Part shown: positions 1 to 10,378 of the stretch, in pieces | Layout of the letters: each line of letters starts with the position of its first letter | How positions within the stretch are numbered: position 1 is the stretch's first letter | Assembly: GCA_023213315.1 (NCBI GenBank) | Contig: JAKCPI010015653.1 | Coordinates: 1-64,000, forward strand | Direction of reading: 5' to 3' | Length of the DNA stretch: 64,000 nucleotides | From: Euborellia annulipes | Lineage: Eukaryota; Arthropoda; Insecta; Dermaptera; Anisolabididae | Made by a program: the position numbers and the translations under genes | Notes under the pieces: model-generated | What the model was told of the DNA's origin: nothing | The model's input: the letters and a program-made list of their open reading frames with translations, nothing else | The model's database searches: none

Positions 1-303
1 GTAGTATAATATAATGGAGAATTTAAATAATAAGAACGAATGAATTATAACAAACAAATAGAATATTTATTAATGAAAATGATAACGAGTAGTTGAACAT
101 AAATAAAGCATAAATACATAAAGCATAAAACATAAAGGACATAAATCATAAGAGAGCATAAGTTAGTTGTTGCGCGTCGTAAGAGAGAGATCATAAGAGA
201 GTCAGTCATAAGTTAGCAACATGTTTAGGTCGTCAACCAGAGTGAACCTATCATCGTTTACTTGGCGGGCAACCTTTCAAAAATTTTTTAAATTTACACT
301 ACA
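1..303 (-). repeat. 3' LTR of the gypsy element
   Basis: This matches 4607-4910 almost base for base and ends in actaca at 303. The one difference I can see is a missing g near 149 compared with the other copy. The LTR has canonical TG...CA ends; the outermost T at this end is one base outside the window. It contains several AATAAA-like strings and short cataaag/cataagag repeats. Confidence 0.95.
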
Positions 304-360
304 GCTCGGCCAACCTGACCTTTTTGGCTTGACCTCAAGCCAGTTTGATTGTTGCATAAT

Positions 361-470
361 AAGAATACAATTATGAGAATACAATAATAAGAATACAATA
401 TGAGAATACAATAATAAGAATACAATAAGAGAATACAATCTTAAGAATACAATAAGAGAATACAATCTTA
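361..470. repeat. Short tandem repeat (agaatacaat) in the retroelement 3' region
   Basis: About eight copies of agaatacaat, separated by 3-4 variable bases, lie between the pol stop codon and the 3' LTR. They would be in the element's 3' untranslated RNA. The expected polypurine tract next to the LTR is not obvious; the best candidate on the minus strand is the A/G-rich aaaaaggtcagg at about 312-323. Confidence 0.8.
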
Positions 471-479
471 ACATAAGTT

Positions 480-3400
480 TTATTCTTGAGCGGATTTTAC
501 AGAACGCCACATACGCATGTTTTCAGGAGAAACAATGCCTTCATAAGGTATTTGGGTCAATTGTTCACCTTCAGGATCTTTGATTACATATCTATCTAAA
601 TCTAATTTTTTACAAATTACATATGGACCTCTAAACTTTGGAATCAATTTTTTATTTACACCTGGAGTTACATCTACATTTTTTATCATTACATAATCAC
701 CTATATCATAATCATGAGGAATTTTGTGTCTTTTATTATAATAATTTTTATTATATTCACCAGTTTCTTTAATTTTTTCACATGCTATTTCTCTGCTTTT
801 TTCTAAATTACGATCATTAGACATGATTTCATTGAATAATTGTCTTAATTCATCAGTGAATTCACATTTTTGCTCTACTCCAAACAATAATTTGGACGGA
901 GTTTCACCTGTCGCTCTATTTACTGAATTATTAAATGAAAATTCTACCTCTTTCAATTTTTTATCCCAACTAGAAGGAGTTTCGGCTAATTTTGCTAGCA
1001 TTGGCGTAAGAGATCTATTTATCCTTTCTATTTGACCATTTGCATGCGGAGTCGCAGAGGCTATTAAGATATGCTGAATATTTTGTTCCTTCATAAAATC
1101 TTTAAATTTACTAGAGGTGAAGGCTGTGCCTCTATCTGAAATTATTCTTTGCGGTGTACTATAATAGGCAAAATAACTTTTTAAATGCTTAATAACTTCC
1201 TCAGTTTTTGTACTTGTGGTGGCATAAAGTTTTACAAATTTCGAAAATGAATCAATTATCTCAAAAATATATTTATGTCTAGTATTTGTTTTTTCTAAGG
1301 GGCCAAAATGATCTATATGAATCGTATGAAATGGAACATTTCCTTTATCATGACAATGCAATGTGCCTTCTACTTTATTTGACAAAGATGAATAAGTAAT
1401 ACATTTAAAACAATTTTCAATAAACTTTTTAATTTTTTCTTTAACTTTCGGAAACCAATATATTCTTAATAAGTAATCAGCTGTTTTATTTATTCCTTGA
1501 TGTCCTATTTGCTCATGGCAGGACTTTATAACATTATTTTCCATTGAATCAGGTACAAAAAATAATAATTTATTATTATACTTTCTATAAACTAAACCAT
1601 TATTTAATTCAAAAAGTTTATCTTGCCTTTTTTCTAATTGAGCCTTTATTTTTGCAATGTTTTGATCTAAATTTTGTAGAATTGCTAAATTTCTTTCAAA
1701 GCTATTTTCAGTTATTATTAAAATTTGAGATTTACGGCTTAGTGCATCAGCATGTTTCATTTGCTCCGAAGCCCTGTGTTCTAAAGTATAATTGTAATTT
1801 CTTAGAATTAGTGACCATCTCAAAATACGAGGATTTATCTCTTTACGTTCTAATGTTTGCTTTAAACTATTACAATCTGTCACTATTTTAAATTGAATAC
1901 CTTGTAGATAAATTCTAAAACGTTCTAACGCATATATTATTGCTAAAGCTTCCAATTCAAAACTATGGTATTTTGATTCTTGAGGGGTTGTTCTTTTACT
2001 AAAGTAACAAATGGGATGAAATTTTCCATCGGGTTGCTTTTGAAGCAAAACAGATCCAAATCCATGAGAACTTGCATCACAATGTAATTCAGTTTCTGCT
2101 TTTGGGGAATAAATAGCTAAAATGGGAGATTGTATTAATTTTTGCTTTAAATTTTCAAAACAAATAGTTTCTTTTTCTGTCCAATTAAATTCATCTAATT
2201 TTAATAAATTATATAGAGGTTTTGCTATGATCGCAAAATTTGGAATAAATTTTCGAAAATAAGAAATTAAACCTAAAAAGCTATGCAATTCTTTAGAATT
2301 TCTAGGAATGGAATAATCTTTAACTGCATTAATGTTTTCATTGTTGGGACTAATACCCTCCTCATTAATTACATATCCTAAATAATTAATTTGTGTATAA
2401 AGAAATTCACACTTAGCAGATTTTAATTCTAAACAATTTAAATTAATTATATTTAGGACTTCTTTTAAAATTTCAAAATTTTCTTCAATTGTTTCTGTTG
2501 CAATTAAAATATCATCTAAGTATATTTGAATTTTTTGTTTATCAATCAAATTTCTAAATGCTTGAGTAATAAAACGCATGAAAAATGAACTTCCATTAGA
2601 TAAACCAAATGGCATTTTTAAATATTCAAATTGCCCTAAATAAGTTATAAAAGAAGTATACTTTGTTGATTCTTCATCTAATTTTATATTATGAAATGCA
2701 TCTTTCAAATCTAAACGCGTAAAATATTTTTTCCCTTTTAAATTATCAATTTGTTCTTCAATGTGAGGTATCGGAAATACATCTCGACTTGTTATTTTAT
2801 TTAATTCCCTATAATCTATTGCCATTCTAAATTTACCATCTTTCTTTTTCACTAAGACAATTGGACTACTATATTGAGAATTGCTTGGCTTAATTATTTT
2901 CCGTTCTAATAAATCATCAATAATTAATTTTACAGATTCTTTTTCATCTATCGATAATCTTTTAGGCCTAGCATAGAATATTTTATGATTTGAATTTACT
3001 TGCAATTTTAATTCTAATTTTGTTTCAGGCTCATTCGGCTTTTCCTTTTGAAAGTAATGTTTCTCCATTATAGACTTGACTTCATTTTGAATTTTCCATT
3101 CTAAATTTGGATTAATATTTAAATTGCTTAATTCATCTGATTTAATTTCTGAAATATTTAAAATTTCGTCAAATGGAAATTTCAAATTTAAAGCTTGGTC
3201 TTTACATTTAATTTCTACAAAGTCACCAAATGTTATTATTAAATTTTTATTTGAAATAAAATCTCTTCCTAATAAACAAAAATATGAAATTGTATCTTTC
3301 GGAACGATATAAAATTTAATTCTTACATAAAATTCATTTATTCTTAAATTTTGATACAATGTCCCTAATATTGAAATTTTAGATCCATTGATGCCTTGAA

Positions 3401-4544
3401 ATTGTTTTATTTCATCATAAGGTTCTAATTTATAATTAATAGGTAATGCTTGTTCAGTTAATAATGAAATTGGACTACCTGTATCCAAAATTGCCAAATG
3501 TTCACCACAGTCCATGTTCACCTTGATGACGTATTCGGGAACTCGTTTCTCGTGGTCCTCTATCAGATGAGTCGTTGTCGAAGAAGATGGTGCTGCCGAT
3601 GAAGTCGTTGACGTCGATGCGACTTTTGGGCAATCCTTCTTCTGATGACGCATTGAGCCACAGAGATAACAGGAACCTCGTTCACGTTTGGGTTTTGGAC
3701 AATTAGCCGCAATGTGACCTCGTTCGTTGCAATTATAACAGCCTTTGGGTGTCTCTATTTTCTGAGCAGATAAAGGAGTTTTATTATTAAAAGATTTGGT
3801 TGTGCTACTCACCGAGACTGATGGAAATCTGCGCTTGTGCTTATTATAAATTTCTAATTTTTCTCTCAATTGTTTAAGATTTTTAGCTTCATATAAAAAT
3901 AGTTTATTATTAAAATCATCTGAAATTCCATCTACAATATATTGAATTAGAGCATCGGTTTGAATTTTGCCCTTCGCAGCCAAATCTTTCATAGCATACA
4001 TGTATTCTAAAGTAGATTCTTCTTTTTTCATTCTTCTTCTAGAAAGCTCTTTGTGTAAGTCGGCACTGTTCACTTTTACACCAAATTCAGATTTTAATTT
4101 ACTTTTTAAAAGTGTCCACGTGTTCAGTCCTCTTTCACCATTGATATACAATTTTGCAATTCCTTTTAACGATTTTTTCGCAAAAACTAATTTTTCAATG
4201 TCATTAAATTTCATGATTAACGCTAATTCTTCAAAGTCTTGAATCCAATTTTCTATAGCATAAGAATCTTCACCGTTGAATGATCGAATTGAATCTTCAA
4301 TGTCCTTAAAGTTCATTGTATATCGAGGCGATTTTTCATGATATTTTTTGTTTGTAACTTCTTTCTTCTCATCTTCTTCTTCTTCATCAGCTTCTTCGTA
4401 TTCTTCATCTTCTTCTTCACTTTCCTCTTCATCTTCTTCAGCATCTCGTAATTTTTTATTTAAGTTTTCTGAATCATTTAATGGAGAGCCCATGTTTATA
4501 ATTTTGGTCACAATCTTGGTCTGTCTTGGTGATATCGCGGTCAA
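480..4544 (-). CDS. Gag-Pol polyprotein of a Ty3/gypsy retrotransposon
   Basis: A single uninterrupted frame of 1354 codons encodes the capsid and all replication enzymes. The likely start is Met18 (codon 4491-4493), because the 17 residues before it are basic leader-like sequence. A Glu/Asp tract lies at about residues 35-61 and a Gag domain at about 75-240. Two CX2CX4HX4C zinc knuckles follow (C269-C282, C292-C305). The protease has D354-T-G-S. Reverse transcriptase spans about 500-720, with LDLKDAF at 611-617 and YLDD at 675-678. RNase H has D823, E863/E865, D890 and D933. Integrase has the zinc-binding H1010, H1015, C1045, C1048 and the catalytic triad D1078, D1137, E1173 (35 residues between the last two). 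A C-terminal GDYVMIKN...FRGPY segment (about 1282-1308) is the usual gypsy integrase tail. Gag and Pol are fused without a frameshift. All catalytic residues are present, so it may be active. Confidence 0.97.
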   Translation of the reverse strand: MTAISPRQTKIVTKIINMGSPLNDSENLNKKLRDAEEDEEESEEEDEEYEEADEEEEDEKKEVTNKKYHEKSPRYTMNFKDIEDSIRSFNGEDSYAIENWIQDFEELALIMKFNDIEKLVFAKKSLKGIAKLYINGERGLNTWTLLKSKLKSEFGVKVNSADLHKELSRRRMKKEESTLEYMYAMKDLAAKGKIQTDALIQYIVDGISDDFNNKLFLYEAKNLKQLREKLEIYNKHKRRFPSVSVSSTTKSFNNKTPLSAQKIETPKGCYNCNERGHIAANCPKPKRERGSCYLCGSMRHQKKDCPKVASTSTTSSAAPSSSTTTHLIEDHEKRVPEYVIKVNMDCGEHLAILDTGSPISLLTEQALPINYKLEPYDEIKQFQGINGSKISILGTLYQNLRINEFYVRIKFYIVPKDTISYFCLLGRDFISNKNLIITFGDFVEIKCKDQALNLKFPFDEILNISEIKSDELSNLNINPNLEWKIQNEVKSIMEKHYFQKEKPNEPETKLELKLQVNSNHKIFYARPKRLSIDEKESVKLIIDDLLERKIIKPSNSQYSSPIVLVKKKDGKFRMAIDYRELNKITSRDVFPIPHIEEQIDNLKGKKYFTRLDLKDAFHNIKLDEESTKYTSFITYLGQFEYLKMPFGLSNGSSFFMRFITQAFRNLIDKQKIQIYLDDILIATETIEENFEILKEVLNIINLNCLELKSAKCEFLYTQINYLGYVINEEGISPNNENINAVKDYSIPRNSKELHSFLGLISYFRKFIPNFAIIAKPLYNLLKLDEFNWTEKETICFENLKQKLIQSPILAIYSPKAETELHCDASSHGFGSVLLQKQPDGKFHPICYFSKRTTPQESKYHSFELEALAIIYALERFRIYLQGIQFKIVTDCNSLKQTLERKEINPRILRWSLILRNYNYTLEHRASEQMKHADALSRKSQILIITENSFERNLAILQNLDQNIAKIKAQLEKRQDKLFELNNGLVYRKYNNKLLFFVPDSMENNVIKSCHEQIGHQGINKTADYLLRIYWFPKVKEKIKKFIENCFKCITYSSLSNKVEGTLHCHDKGNVPFHTIHIDHFGPLEKTNTRHKYIFEIIDSFSKFVKLYATTSTKTEEVIKHLKSYFAYYSTPQRIISDRGTAFTSSKFKDFMKEQNIQHILIASATPHANGQIERINRSLTPMLAKLAETPSSWDKKLKEVEFSFNNSVNRATGETPSKLLFGVEQKCEFTDELRQLFNEIMSNDRNLEKSREIACEKIKETGEYNKNYYNKRHKIPHDYDIGDYVMIKNVDVTPGVNKKLIPKFRGPYVICKKLDLDRYVIKDPEGEQLTQIPYEGIVSPENMRMWRSVKSAQE

Positions 4545-4545
4545 T

Positions 4546-4589
4546 CCCGGTCTATCCGTTGGTCTATCCCGGTCTATCCGTTGGTCTTA
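4546..4589. repeat. Two 22-bp tandem units in the gypsy leader
   Basis: Two adjacent copies of a unit beginning cccggtctatccgttggtc lie between the gag start and the primer-binding site. They may be replication-slippage products; no function is inferred. Confidence 0.85.
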
Positions 4590-4605
4590 TCCCACTTCTG
4601 ATAAT
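4590..4605 (-). other. Putative primer-binding site (tRNA-Leu-like)
   Basis: Directly after the 5' LTR, the minus strand reads attatcagaagtgggata. The 13 bases tcagaagtgggat are complementary to the 3' acceptor and T-arm region of a eukaryotic tRNA-Leu(CAA), as I remember that tRNA. The few bases next to the LTR do not match CCA exactly, so the assignment is an inference. Confidence 0.6.
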
Positions 4606-4910
4606 TGTAGTATAATATAATGGAGAATTTAAATAATAAGAACGAATGAATTATAACAAACAAATAGAATATTTATTAATGAAAATGATAACGAGTAGTT
4701 GAACATAAATAAAGCATAAATACATAAAGCATAAAGACATAAAGGACATAAATCATAAGAGAGCATAAGTTAGTTGTTGCGCGTCGTAAGAGAGAGATCA
4801 TAAGAGAGTCAGTCATAAGTTAGCAACATGTTTAGGTCGTCAACCAGAGTGAACCTATCATCGTTTACTTGGCGGGCAACCTTTCAAAAATTTTTTAAAT
4901 TTACACTACA
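4606..4910 (-). repeat. 5' LTR of the gypsy element
   Basis: 305 bp, tgtag...actaca, near-identical to the left LTR. It should hold the element's promoter and polyadenylation signal. Confidence 0.96.
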
Positions 4911-4973
4911 ATTATAAATGATTTCAGAAAAATATATTTTAAATGTAGTGCCAGTGTAATACTGTATAATAAT

Positions 4974-5200
4974 TTATGCCGAAAAAAGTCGACGAAAAGA
5001 ACTCGCCGAAAAAAAACGGACCGAAAATTTTCTAGCCGAAAGCAAAATCTCGTCGAAAAAAAATTCGCCAAAAAGAAAAACTCCCCGAAAATTTTCTCGC
5101 CCTAAGCAAAATCTCGCCGAAAATAAACTCGCTGAAAATTTTTTCGCCGAAAACAAAGTCGACGAAAAAAATCTCGCCGAAAATCCGAAAAGTTCCAAAA
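4974..5200. repeat. Irregular GCCGAAAA minisatellite
   Basis: More than ten copies of cgccgaaaa or one-base variants, spaced by 5-12 variable bases, fill this stretch about 65 bp from the LTR. Some spacers contain gtcgacgaaaa. The apparent minus-strand frames here (runs of FSA/FGE-like residues) are produced by the repeat and are not taken as genes. Confidence 0.85.
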
Positions 5201-5212
5201 TAAAATATTTTA

Positions 5213-5530
5213 AAAAATCTGGTGTGACTGTCGCACAGCAGACAAAATTCTCTTACCAAAGGTACTGTACTGTGCTTGTCACACCAGATTTTTTGTGTCG
5301 ACATACGTATATATAGTTTCCGTCGATATATTAGAAGATGTAATGAAATTTATAAGTATGGGAAAATATCTATTTAAGCTTATATTTTGATACCCTGACT
5401 TCTATCTTTCCTATGGAGTACAAGAGGTAAGCGGTCTTCATAAGATTTCAAAAGCAAAATGAGAATATACATTTTAAATATCATCTAAAAAATAATTGAT
5501 TACTACTAGTACTGAATCAAATAAAAAAAA
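5213..5530 (+). mobile_element. Hairpin-family element, 5' part
   Basis: It opens with a near-palindrome (5213-5295): aatctggtgtgactg, then cgcacagca and ctcttacc, then the reverse complement ending gtcacaccagatt. The family's shared body follows: gtgtcgacata, a ttagtttccgtcg block, a tttcctatgg(a/g)agtacaag block, and an aaaatgagaatatacatttt block to about 5490. The 3' half seen in other copies is missing. I do not recognise the family. Confidence 0.7.
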
Positions 5531-7481
5531 CCCCAAATATCAAGATTGTCTAAATACACAGATGTTTAAAAAACATCTTAAAATAATGAAAATTTTCATG
5601 TTATTTTTTTTCACAGTTGAAAATTAAATAGAAGGGGTTGATAAAAAAATGAAATTCACCTGACTAAAAGTATAGGATGAGAGGATCATTTCGCAAAAGA
5701 AATCATTGAAATTGGACTATAAATACTGAAGCAAAAATTAATGAAAATGGACTGAAGATGCGGCAAATTCATCAAAAATGAGGTTCTTTTTGCACGAATT
5801 ATTTATATGTGTAAACAAACCTCAAACATAGTTAAAAGGTGTTTAAAATTTAATTCAGATTATAGAATAATTCACATTTTGAAGATATCTTTAACCGTTT
5901 AGGAGATATTAGTAAAAATCGTAAAATTTTTGAAAAACATCAAAAAAATTAAGTTTTTCCTCTCTTAAAAAAAGTGTTAAAAATTTTTTTATGATTTTGA
6001 GTATTTCTAGTTGGGTTTAGAGTTTCTGAATCGAATGCAAAAAACCTCATTTCTCTAGGTGGTCTAGAAGTACCTTAATCAAAAAACGTATTTGCAGCTT
6101 TATTATAATATAGTCTAGGGTGGGTTGAAAAAAAAACTCATTTTTTCTTCACGCTATACTGAAAAAAACATGCCTCTAAGATAGTTAATTAAAATGCAAC
6201 AAAGAAAAAAAGTTATACCTAACTTCCAGCTTAAATATGGTTAGTCTGTTTGTTTGTAGAAAGAGAGAGTTTACAAAAAAATAAAAAAAGAGAATAATAT
6301 TTTAATTAGAAGGGAAAACGTAGACACCTTACCACCCTCTGTTAACATTATTAAAAATAATAATATAGTTTTAAAACAAAATGTTAATCGCAGTTATTAA
6401 TTATATCATTGACGAAAGATAAAAGTTTAAGAATTTATATTTTCAATTATTAGCTAAATTCTCGGAAATAGGGGTGGAGGGTGAGGAGGGAGAGAAAGTA
6501 ATCAATTTCCTTAAATGTAAAAATTTTACAAAAAAATATAATTTTATATTAGTATTTTAAATTTCATTTTTAAATAACGCCCTTCTGATAAATTCTCTCT
6601 TCCCCTTGGGTACACAAATAAGTAAGGTAAGCAAAAACTACCCTTAATACTTAAAAAAATTAAACAGAACAGAGAATTTTTTTTTTAGATTAGAGAAAAA
6701 GTAATATTTTATAGTTAAAAAAATTATTTTTTAATAATATATTATCAGAATTAATCTAAGTAAAAATTATAATTTAAATTATGTTAAATTCTCATGTGAA
6801 GCAAAGGAAAATTCCCGATAAACCCACGCCACAAAAATGAATAAAAAGAAATAGTTATAATAGGAACCCATCCTATTCATTTCGATCGATCAAAATTAAA
6901 TTAAAAAAAAAATTTGAATTTTTTCCCTCAATCAAACATTATATAAAGTACAAGTGGAAAAGCCCGCCCAAGGCACCCCCCCCCCCCGAACCCCTTTGCT
7001 CGACTTCAGAGAAAATTTTAAAGTTTTAAATTTCCCACTTTGACTCAACTTCTTTTTATTCTGGCAAATTAGCACCCTGATAAACACCCTAATGAACACA
7101 GAGACGTAAACAAATTTAAAAAAAAAATCGCACTTATTACTACATACTACTACGGCAGACGAGTTTAAGAGTTTAAGATAGAAGTTTAAGAAAGCAACCC
7201 TCCTATTCATTTCTATTGGCCTAATATAGAAAGAAGATAATGTTTTTAAATAAATATTTTTCTGTTAGAATGTTCCCAGAGAATTTATAAGAACTGTTGG
7301 GAGCCGAATAAAAAAAAAGAGAGAGAGGGGGAGATTTTTATAAATTTAAATGATATTCAAATATTATAAAATGAGGGGGTTGTTATAATCGAGATATTAA
7401 AATAGAGAGAAATAGAGGAAAATGAAATTATTATTTGTGATATGAAATTATAAGATTAAAAAATTAGATGTCAGAACTCAC
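5531..7481. other. AT-rich stretch, no gene seen
   Basis: No supported coding region. The interval 6304-6610 is one copy of a block that recurs at 7983-8310 (shared ccttaccaccctctgttaac and cttccccttgggtacac). A C-run lies at 6978-6987. The 92-codon minus frame at 6932-7210 has no recognisable domain and spans the C-run; it is not called. Confidence 0.6.
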
Positions 7482-7580
7482 CTATTGCAGAGAGGGAAGC
7501 TCGAAGTGCGCTAGGATGGGGGTGCTTGAGCGAGAAGGTCGAGGATGAAGGGAGAAGTCGACCTCTGGCAATAGACACCC
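7482..7580 (-). other. Exon-like cassette E, copy 1
   Basis: On the minus strand this 99-nt block is bounded by a 3' splice site (ttatttcag) and a strong 5' site (gtgagt). One frame is open across it and ends in TAG at the last three bases. Copies occur at 12712-12791 and 15516-15602, each with splice-like borders. The lengths (99, 80, 87) and reading frames are not conserved, so a non-coding exon is more likely than a coding one. A B-type exon lies upstream (9167-9410). Confidence 0.45.
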
Positions 7581-7679
7581 CTGAAATAATAAAAATTATT
7601 ATTTTTTATTATTAAATATGGTTCGTCTGTTTGTTTGTAGAAAGAGAGAGTAAAATAGGAAAAATGATAATAATATATT

Positions 7680-7900
7680 ATTAAATATTTTTTTTTTTAT
7701 ATCTCAGAAAAAAGGGGGGTGCCCCGCCGGGCGGCGCACCGCCCCCCCCCCTTTTGGGTCCCCGGGCCCCCTACCCCCCAACCCCACCCCACCATCTGGG
7801 AATTTAAGTTTCACTAATGAGGGGGGTCTCTGTCCAACGAGCGGGGGGTGGGGGTGGCGCCGCTCGGCTCCTCTTTTTTTTTTTTGAATAATTAAATAAA
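7680..7900. repeat. GC-rich low-complexity island
   Basis: Runs of C and G up to ten bases (ccgccgggcggcgcaccg, cccccccccc, tccccgggccccc) sit in an AT-rich surround between the E1 cassette and the repeated 7983-8310 block. No frame or RNA is recognised. Confidence 0.7.
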
Positions 7901-8414
7901 AAAAAATTAAATTTTAAAAATTTTATCACTCATATACAAAATATATATAAAATTTTAAAAATTATATATATTTAATAATATATTAATTAGAAGGGAAAAC
8001 TTACACACCTTACCACCCTCTGTTAACATTATTAAAAATAATAATTTAAAACGAAATGTTAATCGCAGTTATTATTTATATAATTGACGAGAGATAGAAG
8101 TTTAAAAATTTATATTTTCAATTTAAATTCTCGGAAATAGGGGTGGAGGGTGAGGAGGGAGAGAAATTTCCTTAAAAGTAACAAATTTTACAAAAAATAT
8201 AATTTTGTATTAGTATTTTAAATTTCTTTTTTAAATAAAAATACTATTTTATTTATCAGAAAGGGGTGAATTACAGCCCTTCTGATAAACTCACCCTTCC
8301 CCTTGGGTACACGAATTCATCATATCTAAAAAAATTGGATAATTTTATATACCCTAAGTAATATATTTTAAGACGAAAAAAAAAAGAAAATAGAAATTTA
8401 ATTCATTATCAAAA

Positions 8415-8660
8415 TGAGATATTAATTACCTTAATAAAAAGATGACCAGACGGGGAGTAAATGAATTTGGGGGATGAACGTCTTATTTGAACAAATAATA
8501 CACAATATAAAAGAAAATAAACTCACAGAGAGAGAGAGAGAGAGAGAGAAAGAGCTCCACGTAATGACTCGTGTCTCGTCTCGGATACAACTGACTGACA
8601 GGCAGCCTGGCAGATAGGCACCAAGCAAGCAGACTTGGATCGCATTGCTCTCTGAGCACA
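8415..8660 (-). other. Possible first exon with (CT)n tract
   Basis: The minus strand has a GC-richer block with tcagtcagttgtatccgag, which resembles an arthropod initiator (TCAGTT), then a (CT)n run (8527-8549 on the plus strand as GA), and ends at attaag followed by gtaatta, a donor-like junction at about 8427. The block lies between the B1 and E1 cassettes. A related composition is seen at 46982-47160. No coding potential is claimed. Confidence 0.3.
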
Positions 8661-9166
8661 CAAAAATTATTATCTAATAAATTCTCTATTTATAAAAATT
8701 CCATTTACTTGCAAACTAACGGGGTTTTATTCCGTTGGGAAAAATTCGAAATTAAATAACTATTAATTTAAGTCTTAATTAATCCATTCCTAAAACTCAT
8801 CATCAATTAAATCAAATATTTCTAAGCGTTCTTTTTTTTGTATTTATTTATTTATTTATTAGACATATATTCGAAAATAATTTTTTTTTCCGCTTTTTAC
8901 CCTATGTTGCAAATTCAAGGCGTTTGTGGGACCCCTTTTATTTGTTGATTGGAACAGGATTAGGGGTTGGGAGCAGCAAATTTTTAACTTTCAGAAAACT
9001 ATATCTATAGCTAAGACCCACCCTAATGTACACCCCTTATCAACCCTAACCACCCTCTGGTTTCATCATTAATAAAAGGATAATTTTATAAATATATGTT
9101 AAGAAAGAAAATACAAAAATAAAATGTTAACCCTTTATGAAAATGAAATGTGCAAATTATAAATAC

Positions 9167-9410
9167 CTTTTAATTGGAGTGAGATGAGGGGTGTGCGCCC
9201 TTTTATTCTCACTAATAGAATCGCAATAGAAGAGAAGATTTTTGCACCGAGATGGCTCCTTCCTCGAGATGAATTCAACTAAAAGACTTGCTTTCTTGTA
9301 TGTAGGTTTACTTTTTTAAAAATAATTTGCAATTGCGTATGTGCTGTTTATTTTATAATAATGATGAATAGTGATGACGAACATGGATGTTTTTTTCCAA
9401 GGTCTCTCTT
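9167..9410 (-). other. Exon-like cassette B, copy 1
   Basis: On the minus strand a 3' splice site (tgtttcag) precedes aagagagacc, and the block ends attaaaag before gtatttataa. Two other copies lie at 13076-13226 and 16551-16735. All share the acceptor context, tctattgcaa/gattctattagtg and the aaaaggtatttata donor. Each is followed downstream on the minus strand by an E cassette. Confidence 0.45.
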
Positions 9411-9611
9411 CTGAAACAAAGAAATATTTAGCTATTAATTTTTATCCTATTCAATCATTAAATATTCAATAAAGATTGTTTTATTTATCCCTTAATCCTT
9501 TCACAAATATCCTTTTTAATTCTAATCCTAATATTGATTCCAAATTTATATTTGCAATTTCATATTTATGTTATAGAAATCATATAAATTAATTTTAATA
9601 AGAAATAAAAA

Positions 9612-10168
9612 TCTGGTGTGACTGGTCGCACAGCAAACAACTTTCTCTTACCCTTGGTAAAAGAAAGTTGTGAACTGTGCTTGTTACACCAGATTTTTTG
9701 TGTCGATATATACAGTATTTAGTTTCCGTCGATATATTATAATTCAAAATGTTAAATTTATAAACATTTATATTTTTTTATATTTTGTTACCATGGCAAC
9801 CATTTCTCCTATCTTTCTTATGAAGTGCAGCAGTAAAGTGTCTAAAAATAGGGAGCGAATTTTGAGAAAATCTAAAAAAACAGAAAAAGTACTAGTACTA
9901 AAGTACTAAGGCCTAAAAGGCCGATTTTGATCAAAAACTTTTTTCACGTTCTAGGCGGGTGTCTAACTTAAATATAAAATTTCAACTTCCTAGCTCAATT
10001 CCTTCATGCTTTAAATTGAACCCAGACAAACCGACAAAAAGACAGACAGACAGACCATGTTGCGTAAACCACTGTATTGGATTCAGAGGACCTAAAAACG
10101 TGTATATCCATCAAAATCTCGACATCGAATTTTTGACATGAATCCAATATTTTCTGTCTATATATTAA
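9612..10168 (+). mobile_element. Hairpin-family element, interrupted copy
   Basis: A terminal hairpin (about 9613-9697) is followed by the shared body: gtgtcgatata, tagtttccgtcg, gttaccatggcaaccatttc, ggccgattttgatcaaaaa, ttaaatataaaatttcaact, gtgtatatccatcaaaatct and tttgacatgaatccaata. The copy stops at tatatattaa (10168) where another element begins. Its expected 3' end (catatacatataggtaaga) resumes at about 11997. The 79-codon plus-strand frame at 9670-9909 lies inside the repeat. Confidence 0.75.
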
Positions 10169-10378
10169 CAGGGTGGCTACAGATAAATGATTTGAAATTT
10201 TCCTGATAATTCCAGGTTTTCCAGAGAAATTTTTCTATTTTTCCACGATTTAAAATTTTTATTCGTGTAATTAAGATGTCTAAAGTTTTGGTTAAATTTG
10301 ACTTTTTTATTTTTTCAACAAATTGAGCAGCCTTCTATCCTGACTTTACTTGTATCTTTTAAGCATAAACAATTTTTA

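Larger units (their letters stand above)
1..4910 (-). mobile_element. Ty3/gypsy LTR retrotransposon, near-complete
   Basis: Read on the minus strand the order is 5' LTR (4606-4910), leader with a tRNA-Leu-like primer-binding site, a single gag-pol frame (480-4544), a short A/T repeat tract and the 3' LTR (1-303). The domain order protease-RT-RNase H-integrase defines Ty3/gypsy; Copia elements place integrase before RT. The frame has no internal stop and the LTRs differ by one visible base, so the insertion is probably young. The first base of the left LTR lies just outside the window, so one target-site copy is not visible; the bases after 4910 (attat) would be the other. No envelope-like frame follows pol. 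Confidence 0.96.
6304..8310. repeat. Pair of direct repeats about 1.7 kb apart
   Basis: Copy 1 is 6304-6610 and copy 2 is 7983-8310. They share attagaagggaaaac, accaccctctgttaacatta, a gaaataggggtggaggg block and cccttctgataaa...cttccccttgggtacac. The copies differ by scattered substitutions and indels, including an extra roughly 40-bp piece in copy 2. Confidence 0.8.

Noticed and set aside
823..4620. Plus-strand frames inside the retroelement
   Set aside because: Antisense shadows of gag-pol; the Ser-rich one at 4348-4620 is the complement of the Glu/Asp tract.
4977..5304. Minus frames with repeated FSA/FGE residues
   Set aside because: Products of the GCCGAAAA array in different frames, with no start context or flanking gene structure.
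8527..8549. GA-factor promoter element
   Set aside because: A plain (GA)n microsatellite is the simpler reading; not enough context to call a binding site.
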